A stretch of DNA of 19,513 nucleotides. Origin: Firmicutes bacterium UBA5500. GTDB taxonomy: Bacteria; Bacillota; UBA994; UBA5500. The first letter of the stretch is position 1. Every line of letters begins with the position of its first letter. The notes below the pieces were generated by a model, which was given only the letters and a program-made list of their open reading frames with translations, was not told the DNA's origin and did not search any database. A program made the translations under genes and the position numbers. This document shows, one piece after another, positions 14,524 to 19,513 of this stretch. The stretch spans positions 1 to 19,513 of the forward strand of contig DIPA01000016.1 in the NCBI GenBank assembly GCA_002427055.1, written 5' to 3'.

Positions 14524-15852
14524 TTAGTTATCCGGTTCGGGAGCTAAATCGCTAAAGAGCCCAATGTGTCTCAGGTTAGTAAGCTTTACGGTACCGACTG
14601 GTCCGTTCCTATGCTTTCCAAGTATTACTTCAATGATGTTACGGGCTGCTGTTTCTTGATCGTAGTAATCTTCGCGATACAAAAAAGCAACCAAGTCAGC
14701 TGCCTGTTCAATTTCTCCTGACTCACGCAAGTCAGCTAGCCCAGGTCGTTTGCCTTCTCTTTCTTCTGCTCTACGGGAAAGCTGTGACAGAGCAATAAGA
14801 GGCACCTGCAATTCACGCGCCAAAGCTTTCAGGGAACGTGTAATTTCAGCCACTTCCTGTTGGCGACTTTCGACGCGCCCCCCGCCTCGCATCAACTGTA
14901 AATAGTCTACGACGATCAGACCAATGTCATGCTCCAATTTGAGGCGACGTGCTTTAGAACGCATTTCCATCGCAGTTAGTGCGGGGGTATCATCGATGAA
15001 AATAGGCGCATCGGCAAGAATGTCACTAGCATCGCTGATTTTTACCCAATCATTGGCATCCAGCCAACCGCTACGTACTTTCTGCCCATCAACTCTGGCC
15101 TCAGAGCAGAGCATTCGCATAGCTAGTTGATCCTTGGCCATTTCCAGACTGAAAAACCCGACTGCCTTGCGTTGTCGAATAGCCACATTCTGTGTGATAT
15201 TCAGTGCAAAAGCTGTTTTACCAACGCTAGGTCGTGCCGCAACAATAATCAAATCAGAAGGCTGTAAACCGGAAGTGAGCTCGTCTAGTTCTCGGAATCC
15301 GGTTGACAAACCAGAGACACTCCCCTTGTTCTGCACCATCTGTGCAATGTGTTCATAGACTTGAGCAATAATCTCAGGCATACCCTCAAAGTCACGTTGC
15401 ACGCGGCTTTGACTGAGCTGAAAGATTAGGCGCTCTGCGTTCTCCAAAATAGAGGCGACTTCTTCCTGCTGATAGCAGGCGGCCGAAATTTGCTGAGAAG
15501 CGTTGATCAAGTCGCGCAAGATAGCCTTGTTCTGCACAATTTGCGCATAGTGACCGGCCACTGCCGACGAAGGCACTAGGTTTGCCAGTAAGGTCAAATA
15601 CTGTACATCACCAACCTGCTCTAGCAGGCCACGTTGAGCTAGGGCATCACTAAGAGTTATCAAGTCAATAGGCTCACTCTTTGCATACAAACGGAGCATA
15701 GTCTCATAAATCTGACGATGATTCTCTCGGTAAAAATGGTTGGCTTTTAAGATACCGGTTACAATAGGGACTGCCTCGCTATCGATGAGCAAGGCACCCA
15801 ACACAGATTGTTCCGCCTCTAGATTGTGCGGCGGTAGCTTGAGATCTTCCAT
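14524..15852 (-). CDS. dnaB: Replicative DNA helicase DnaB
   Basis: This is the hexameric replicative helicase (called DnaC in Bacillus) that unwinds DNA ahead of the replisome and binds primase. The N-terminal domain (about 1-100: PPHNLEAEQSVLGALLID...) is followed by a linker and the RecA-like domain. The Walker A is AARPSVGKTAFALN near residue 205-215, the Walker B is LIVVDYLQLM, and the conserved LRESGEIEQAADLVAFLYR segment is present. At 442 aa it is full length with no intein. The ATG at 15852 has GGGAGGG with a 6-base spacer, better than the GTG two codons earlier, which would touch the ribosome site. It lies 24 bases after rplI, in the classic rplI-dnaB pairing. Confidence 0.97.
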   Translation of the reverse strand: MEDLKLPPHNLEAEQSVLGALLIDSEAVPIVTGILKANHFYRENHRQIYETMLRLYAKSEPIDLITLSDALAQRGLLEQVGDVQYLTLLANLVPSSAVAGHYAQIVQNKAILRDLINASQQISAACYQQEEVASILENAERLIFQLSQSRVQRDFEGMPEIIAQVYEHIAQMVQNKGSVSGLSTGFRELDELTSGLQPSDLIIVAARPSVGKTAFALNITQNVAIRQRKAVGFFSLEMAKDQLAMRMLCSEARVDGQKVRSGWLDANDWVKISDASDILADAPIFIDDTPALTAMEMRSKARRLKLEHDIGLIVVDYLQLMRGGGRVESRQQEVAEITRSLKALARELQVPLIALSQLSRRAEEREGKRPGLADLRESGEIEQAADLVAFLYREDYYDQETAARNIIEVILGKHRNGPVGTVKLTNLRHIGLFSDLAPEPDN

Positions 15853-15876
15853 GCTCACCCTCCCCTCTGGTGTCGC

Positions 15877-16323
15877 CTAGTCTTGACTGACTACCTCAAC
15901 TTTAAGCATGACTACCGTATCTTGATAAACCCGCACCGGTACAGTAGTAGAACCTAAAGAACGAATAGGTTCTTTGAGTTCGATCTTACGCCGATCAACT
16001 TTTACCTTCTGTTCAGCGAGCGCATTAGCAATATCTTTACTCGTAATTGAACCAAATAGGCGGCCGCCTTCACCGGCTTTGGCCGTTAGTGTGACAGTTA
16101 GCGTGCGTAGCTTAGTACCTAGCTCCGCTGCTTCTTGTTCTTCACGAGCTCGCCGTCTAGTTCTGGCTTCCTCTTCCTGCTCTATTACCTTCAGTACTGC
16201 AGGGGTAGCTTCTTTAGCATAGTTGCGGGGGAAGAGGTAGTTTCTAGCATAGCCATCGCTAGCATTCACTATTTCCCCTTTTTTTCCAAAACCCTTAACA
16301 TCAACCAATAGAAGTACTTGCAT
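15877..16323 (-). CDS. rplI: 50S ribosomal protein L9
   Basis: L9 binds the base of the L1 stalk of the large ribosomal subunit. The 148-aa protein has the family signature [33 protein letters not shown], the long charged connecting helix ([24 protein letters not shown]) and the C-terminal domain with [17 protein letters not shown]. Length and motifs are normal. The ATG has GGAAGGTGAG upstream. It follows the DUF2232 gene by 18 bases, without the phosphodiesterase gene gdpP that stands between them in Bacillus. Confidence 0.98.
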   Translation of the reverse strand: MQVLLLVDVKGFGKKGEIVNASDGYARNYLFPRNYAKEATPAVLKVIEQEEEARTRRRAREEQEAAELGTKLRTLTVTLTAKAGEGGRLFGSITSKDIANALAEQKVKVDRRKIELKEPIRSLGSTTVPVRVYQDTVVMLKVEVVSQD

Positions 16324-16341
16324 AGTCTCACCTTCCTCAAA

Positions 16342-17289
16342 TTATTGCTGTGGTTCAGTTTTAGCTTTAACAAATTGTCGATAGTCGAATAGCGCATCGA
16401 ACTGACCTATTAGGCTTAAAATAGGACGCAACCAGGGGCTGATCAGCAAATAGATAGTAAAAAGCAAGCCCATCCCCCAGCTAAACCGTAAACGCCGTAT
16501 ATAGTAGTAGATTAGGGTATAGCCAGCAAGCAAAAGCACAAAATTACCGATACTCAGTAAGTTGCTTGCAAGCCAAGGAATGGTATCAGGGGCAAAGCGT
16601 CGCATTGCATAGGCAGCCAAAGTGGCTAGGGCCAGCCATACGGGTGCGCGTGCCTCGCGCCAATTAGCGAGTTGCAGGGCGACAGCTGGCTCAAAACGCG
16701 CCAGCAATAGCAAACAGAAGGTGGTGGCTAGGCAGATAAAGACAAAAACGATTACCGGCCAGTTTCCACTAAACAAAGCACCTGCTTGCTTCTGTAATTC
16801 TGTCATGAACTCCAGCTGCTCAGGAGAGTAGACTTCTAAAGCAGCCATATTCTCCTGCAGATAAATAAGAGATCTCTCAACCGTCTCGTTGATAACAGAA
16901 AGCAAGCTCTTCTTTTCCATTAGCCTCACTGACCAGTTACTGATCATCAACCAAATGGCTCCCCCAATAATGCTTAGGTTATAAGCACCCCCTAAGCTGC
17001 ACTGGTTGCGCCAGAAGAGTAGGCTATAGCCAATAGCAACGCCTAGTCCGATGAATATAAAAGATAATGGATCGACAAATAACCAAGTTACAGCCAGGCA
17101 AGCTACAGTCATGATGCGGGCTGCCACTAAGCCGATGTTTTGGCGCGCAATCAAGATAGGGAATCCTGCCAATAAGGAAATTAGGGGCAGGAAGCCACTG
17201 ATAGCACCTACCAACAAGCCGGCAGCGTAGATAGTTAAGATCTTTAGCATCTGCTTGATTTTCTGTCTATTGATAGAGCAAGCTTTCAT
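16342..17289 (-). CDS. YybS-like DUF2232 membrane protein
   Basis: This is a multi-pass membrane protein with about eight hydrophobic helices and short loops, matching the YybS/DUF2232 family, some of whose members resemble the membrane S-component-like proteins of transporters. The first helix pair carries AGLLVGAISGFLPLISLLAGFPILIA, typical of the family N-terminus. The C-terminal third has SWGMGLLFTIYLLISPWLRPIL. The ATG has AGGAGAAGG upstream and overlaps the MazG-like stop by four bases (ATGA). The location between the rpsR region and rplI is the conserved one for this family. The molecular role is unknown. Confidence 0.82.
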   Translation of the reverse strand: MKACSINRQKIKQMLKILTIYAAGLLVGAISGFLPLISLLAGFPILIARQNIGLVAARIMTVACLAVTWLFVDPLSFIFIGLGVAIGYSLLFWRNQCSLGGAYNLSIIGGAIWLMISNWSVRLMEKKSLLSVINETVERSLIYLQENMAALEVYSPEQLEFMTELQKQAGALFSGNWPVIVFVFICLATTFCLLLLARFEPAVALQLANWREARAPVWLALATLAAYAMRRFAPDTIPWLASNLLSIGNFVLLLAGYTLIYYYIRRLRFSWGMGLLFTIYLLISPWLRPILSLIGQFDALFDYRQFVKAKTEPQQ

Positions 17290-17603
17290 TTCCTTCTCCT
17301 AACTTCAAGATGCTCAGCAAGGTTCGAGAGATCATTGTACCATTGCTCTAATTCATGGTTTTCAACCTGTGCCTGCTTAGTTCTCTTTTGTACCTCGGCT
17401 TCCAAGCGACTGAAGTTTACGCCTAGACGTTGGGCTAGTAGGTAACAAGATAGCATGATATTGGCTAATGCTTGTAACACAAGTTCATCCTTTGCAGTCT
17501 GTAATGACCGACAAACCTGTCCGGCATTAACAACGATCTCGGTTTTCAACCACTCTATCGCCTTAATATTGCGGGCTATATCAAAATCCTCTTCCTTGTA
17601 CAC
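17286..17603 (-). CDS. MazG-like family protein
   Basis: This small all-helical protein (105 aa) resembles the MazG-like family found next to rpsR and DUF2232 genes in Clostridia. Visible traits are the N-terminal DIARNIKAIEWLKTEIVVNAGQVCRSL helix and LQALANIMLSCYLLAQRLGV, followed by a charged coiled region (EAEVQKRTKQAQVENHELEQWYNDL). The catalytic EExxE and D motif of true MazG NTP pyrophosphatases is not recognisable, so enzyme activity is doubtful. The start is GTG, with GGGGGTGG upstream. It is separated from rpsR by a terminator and 114 bases with no clear promoter that I could place, and it overlaps the DUF2232 gene by four bases. Confidence 0.7.
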   Translation of the reverse strand: MYKEEDFDIARNIKAIEWLKTEIVVNAGQVCRSLQTAKDELVLQALANIMLSCYLLAQRLGVNFSRLEAEVQKRTKQAQVENHELEQWYNDLSNLAEHLEVRRRK

Positions 17604-17717
17604 TCACGCCACCCCCAGACTACTCAGTTCGGGAAAAGGAGAGCGAATTCCTGCCACATAAGTAAACTAGCATAGATAGCTCACAGGCAGACCGTCGTAG
17701 TGTCTTGTGGTTGGCAT

Positions 17718-17749
17718 AAAAGGCTGTCCCGAATTAGGGACAGCCTTTT
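17718..17749 (-). terminator. Terminator of the rpsF-ssb-rpsR operon
   Basis: A perfect 13-bp stem with A-tract and T-tract ends (17718-17730 with 17737-17749) and a 6-base loop lies 28 bases after the rpsR stop codon. The symmetry means it could work in both directions, but there is no plus-strand gene here. Confidence 0.92.
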
Positions 17750-17777
17750 ATTGCTAAGCAATTGCTTGCCTATAATC

Positions 17778-18005
17778 CTATTCAGCCGTGAATGGCAATA
17801 AGGCTATATTGCGTGCCCGTTTGATAGCGCGAGTAAGCATACGCTGATGGCGCGCACAGTTGCCAGAAATACGACGCGGTAGAATCTTGCCTCGCTCAGT
17901 CAGAAAACGACTAAGCTTGTTGAATTCCTTGTAATCTATGGCTTCTACTTTATCCACGCAAAAACTGCAAACTTTTTTGCGGGGTTTTCGACCTCTTCGC
18001 CGCAC
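17778..18005 (-). CDS. rpsR: 30S ribosomal protein S18, zinc-type
   Basis: S18 binds S6 and the central domain of 16S rRNA in the small subunit. The sequence has the family core [57 protein letters not shown]. The CSFC pair together with C in GNCARHQ forms the zinc-type signature seen in many Clostridia and Actinobacteria. The ORF opens at a GTG at 18014, but that codon overlaps the ribosome site AAAGGAG. The GTG at 18003-18005, 8 bases after GGAG, gives a normal 75-aa protein beginning MRRRGRKP. It is last in the rpsF-ssb-rpsR operon and is preceded by two strong hairpins. Confidence 0.96.
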   Translation of the reverse strand: MRRRGRKPRKKVCSFCVDKVEAIDYKEFNKLSRFLTERGKILPRRISGNCARHQRMLTRAIKRARNIALLPFTAE

Positions 18006-18024
18006 TGTGTTCACTCCTTTAATT

Positions 18025-18056
18025 GTCTATGTTTTCGCTGATGCGAAAACATAGAC
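18025..18056 (-). promoter_or_regulatory. Strong hairpin just upstream of rpsR
   Basis: A perfect 14-bp stem (18025-18038 with 18043-18056) and 4-base loop ends 4 bases before the AAAGGAG site of rpsR. It has no U-run, so it is not a terminator. It may control rpsR translation or act as an RNA-processing or stability element. Confidence 0.7.
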
Positions 18057-18065
18057 CTATTACCC

Positions 18066-18084
18066 GCAACGCCAAGGGCGTTGC
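18066..18084 (-). promoter_or_regulatory. Second hairpin between ssb and rpsR
   Basis: GCAACGCC and GGCGTTGC pair in an 8-bp stem with a 3-base loop, 6 bases after the ssb stop codon. It has no U-run. Together with the neighbouring 14-bp hairpin it fills nearly the whole intergenic space. Confidence 0.65.
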
Positions 18085-18090
18085 TAGTGG

Positions 18091-18513
18091 TTAAAAGGGT
18101 AGATCATTGTCCTCTTCTTCATCAAGGTTGATCTCCCGGCCAAAATCTTCAAAGTTATTTTTGGGACCAGGGGGTGTGTTGACTGTACCATCTTTCGGCC
18201 ATTCTAAGAAACGTACCTCGTCGGCTACTACTTCTGCTATGCGCCTCTTTTGGCCGTCGTTTCCCTCAAAAGAACGAATCTGTAAACTACCAGAAACGGC
18301 TGTCATCAATCCTTTGCGCAAATACTTGTTGCAGTTTTCCGCTAAATTACGCCAACAAACGATATCGATGAAATCTACGGGACGTTCGCCTTGCTGACTA
18401 GTGTAATTTCGCTCCACAGCAAGTGAAAATTTAAGTCGAGCGATACCTGAAGTAGTGTAGCTGAGTTCCGGGTCTCGTGTTAGGCGGCCGATCAAGATGA
18501 CCTTGTTTAACAA
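18091..18513 (-). CDS. ssb: Single-stranded DNA-binding protein
   Basis: SSB coats single-stranded DNA in replication and repair and recruits partner proteins. The 140-aa protein has the OB-fold (about 1-105: LNKVILIGRLTRDPELSYTTSG, FIDIVCWRNLAENCNKYLRKG, GSLQIRSFEG) and the acidic C-terminal tip EEDNDLPF that binds partners. The start is TTG (18511-18513), preceded by GGGGTGA with a 6-base spacer; no ATG is available. It sits in the conserved place between rpsF (22 bases upstream) and rpsR. The disordered linker before the tip is short. Confidence 0.97.
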   Translation of the reverse strand: MLNKVILIGRLTRDPELSYTTSGIARLKFSLAVERNYTSQQGERPVDFIDIVCWRNLAENCNKYLRKGLMTAVSGSLQIRSFEGNDGQKRRIAEVVADEVRFLEWPKDGTVNTPPGPKNNFEDFGREINLDEEEDNDLPF

Positions 18514-18535
18514 CTAAATCACCCCATAATAAATA

Positions 18536-18826
18536 TTACTCTTCATCTTTTCGCACGATCAGATAGCGGATAACATCTTCGCTGATCTTGAAAATGCGCT
18601 CGAGTTCTGTGGCTACAGCGGCTTCGGATTGGAAGTTAATCAAGGTATAAATACCTTCGCGATATTTCTTAACCTCATAGGCTAAACGCCGCTTACCCCA
18701 ATCGCTGACCTTCTCAACGGTACCGCCATTGTTCTCAATGACCTCCACAAAACGGCTGACCAGCGCTTGGGCCTGTTCTTTATCGAATTCAGGCTTCAGG
18801 ATAAACATAGTCTCATACTGTCGCAT
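18536..18826 (-). CDS. rpsF: 30S ribosomal protein S6
   Basis: S6 pairs with S18 on the platform of the small ribosomal subunit. The 96-aa protein has the family signature MRQYETMFILKPEFDKEQ at the start, and later VSDWGKRRLAYEVKKYREGIYTLINF and the C-terminal EDVIRYLIVRKDEE. Length is normal. It is the first gene of the rpsF-ssb-rpsR operon, with GGGGGGAGGTG before the ATG and a structured 65-base leader. S6:S18 complexes are known to repress this operon in many bacteria. Confidence 0.98.
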   Translation of the reverse strand: MRQYETMFILKPEFDKEQAQALVSRFVEVIENNGGTVEKVSDWGKRRLAYEVKKYREGIYTLINFQSEAAVATELERIFKISEDVIRYLIVRKDEE

Positions 18827-18842
18827 AATCTCTTACACCTCC

Positions 18843-18882
18843 CCCCGCGGACATAAGGCCCCACAAGCTAGTGTGGAGCGGG
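18843..18882 (-). promoter_or_regulatory. Candidate S6:S18-binding leader
   Basis: On the minus strand CCCGC (18878-18882) pairs with GCGGG (18844-18848), enclosing an inner hairpin CCACA/TGTGG and a CCG trinucleotide in the returning strand. It lies between the predicted start of transcription and the rpsF ribosome site, overlapping the latter's edge. Known S6:S18 leaders have a stem with a CCG bulge, which this resembles. I could not run a covariance search. Confidence 0.5.
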
Positions 18883-18897
18883 TATTTCAACCGAGCT

Positions 18898-18927
18898 ATT
18901 ATAGCATACTTCGCCAACAACAAGCAA
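18898..18927 (-). promoter_or_regulatory. Extended -10 promoter of the rpsF operon
   Basis: The minus strand has TATAAT (18898-18903) with an extended TGC and TTGCTT (18922-18927) at an 18-base spacing. It begins just after the DUF951 stop codon and places the RNA start near 18891, about 65 bases before rpsF. Confidence 0.8.
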
Positions 18928-18935
18928 TTTATCTG

Positions 18936-19151
18936 TCACTGCTCCTGCCCAATTTGGGCAACGTCAGCTGCTTTGATCACTTGTTTAATGCCTTTCTCCA
19001 GCCGAATTCTAGGCAACATAACGCTATGGCCACAAGTAAGGCATTTGATACGGAAATCGATTCCGGTACGTAGGATTTCCCAGTTATGTCCCCCGCAAGG
19101 ATGCGGCTTCTTCAGCACAACTACATCGCCAACAAAAAGCTGCATCGGCAT
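18936..19151 (-). CDS. DUF951 family protein
   Basis: This small protein (71 aa) of unknown function matches the DUF951 family by its core GDVVVLKKPHPCGGHNWEILRTGIDFRIKCLTCGHSVMLPR. The three cysteines and the histidine (HPCGG and CLTCGH) suggest a small zinc ribbon, possibly nucleic-acid binding. Its ATG overlaps the stop of the MscS gene by one base (TAATG). The family is commonly found between an mscS-type gene and rpsF in Clostridia, as here. The rpsF promoter lies immediately after its stop codon. Confidence 0.88.
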   Translation of the reverse strand: MPMQLFVGDVVVLKKPHPCGGHNWEILRTGIDFRIKCLTCGHSVMLPRIRLEKGIKQVIKAADVAQIGQEQ

Positions 19152-19513
19152 TACTGTTCGCTCCCTTCCCTTTCTAGAATGGTTCGTGGATAAGGTGGCT
19201 TGATGCCAGCTCGCTCAAGAGCCGTTTTCAATGTTTTGCGCATTTCTCTCTCAACTGACCAGTGCTGCATCGGTTGTGTCCGCGCCCAAACGCGCCAAAC
19301 CGTTGCAGGCGGATCTAAACTGACTACCCCCAAAACGCGGGGACCTTCTACGATGGTGTCAAGGCGCTCTGCTATATCAGCTAGTGCAGTTTCTAAGATA
19401 GCTTGTACATCAGTAACGTTCGCTTCATACGGAACCGCTATATCAACAAGTGCAGTACGGTCGCCTCGAGAATGATTGGACACCTTGCTAATCTCACTGT
19501 TAGGCAATACGTG
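19151..19513 (-). CDS. MscS-family mechanosensitive channel, C-terminal part
   Basis: The visible 120 residues are the cytoplasmic C-terminal part of a small-conductance mechanosensitive channel, which opens under membrane tension to release solutes. The segment begins HVLPNSEISKVSNHSRGD, matching the conserved stretch of the beta domain after the pore helix, and continues with a C-terminal alpha/beta domain. The frame is open to the right edge, so the start and pore helices lie outside the window; the internal TTG at 19507 is not the true start. It is the upstream partner of the DUF951 gene, with which it overlaps by one base. Confidence 0.9.
   Translation of the reverse strand, partial: HVLPNSEISKVSNHSRGDRTALVDIAVPYEANVTDVQAILETALADIAERLDTIVEGPRVLGVVSLDPPATVWRVWARTQPMQHWSVEREMRKTLKTALERAGIKPPYPRTILEREGSEQ

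Overview
The window reads as a low-to-mid GC Bacillota (Firmicutes) chromosome, most likely a deep-branching class Clostridia lineage. The support is the rpsF-ssb-rpsR-(MazG-like)-DUF2232-rplI-dnaB order, the zinc-type (CxxC) S18, the DUF951 and MscS genes upstream of rpsF, Shine-Dalgarno sites of the GGAGGTGATC type, and a WalRK-type two-component pair. Every convincing gene and all four tRNAs lie on the minus strand, as expected for a leading-strand, origin-proximal segment. I can see no genus-level marker.

Read in the direction of transcription (from high to low coordinates), the layout is as follows. (1) 19513-18936: the end of an MscS-type channel gene and a DUF951 gene, overlapping by one base. 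(2) 18927-17718: the rpsF-ssb-rpsR operon, with its own extended -10 promoter, a structured leader that may be the S6:S18 autoregulatory element, two hairpins before rpsR and an intrinsic terminator. (3) 17603-13114: a tightly packed run of MazG-like, YybS-like (DUF2232), rplI, dnaB and a COG2509-type FAD dehydrogenase; the gdpP/yybT gene that often sits between yybS and rplI is absent here. (4) 13096-12797: a tRNA-Glu/tRNA-Asp operon with a TTGACA promoter and a strong terminator. (5) 12697-11313: an ECF sigma factor and its membrane zinc-finger anti-sigma factor, coupled by ATGA. (6) 11298-11139: a single tRNA-Thr(CGT) unit. (7) 10973-9162: a type IV AbiEi/AbiEii toxin-antitoxin cassette with a perfect 12-bp inverted repeat in its promoter and an 80-bp inverted-repeat element overlapping the toxin stop codon; this is the only clearly accessory module. 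(8) 9010-6842: an M29-type aminopeptidase-like protein, a tRNA-Gly(CCC) unit and a short Na/Pi-cotransporter-family protein. (9) 6670-2764: a LysM-G5-M23 cell-wall endopeptidase and a long U32 (RlhA-like, DUF3656) protein. (10) 2496-1: walR and walK; walK runs off the left edge, where an 18-bp inverted repeat at the very end suggests a fold-back assembly or amplification artefact.

Functionally the window mixes housekeeping translation and replication genes (S6, S18, L9, SSB, DnaB, tRNAs) with cell-envelope homeostasis (WalRK, M23 peptidase, sigma/anti-sigma, MscS) and one defence-type TA cassette. I found no CRISPR array, rRNA or intact insertion sequence. The most unusual signals are a 41-bp near-perfect palindrome upstream of walR, the AbiE promoter repeat with its neighbouring mobile-looking inverted repeat, and the paired hairpins between ssb and rpsR. 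None is proof of a new system.
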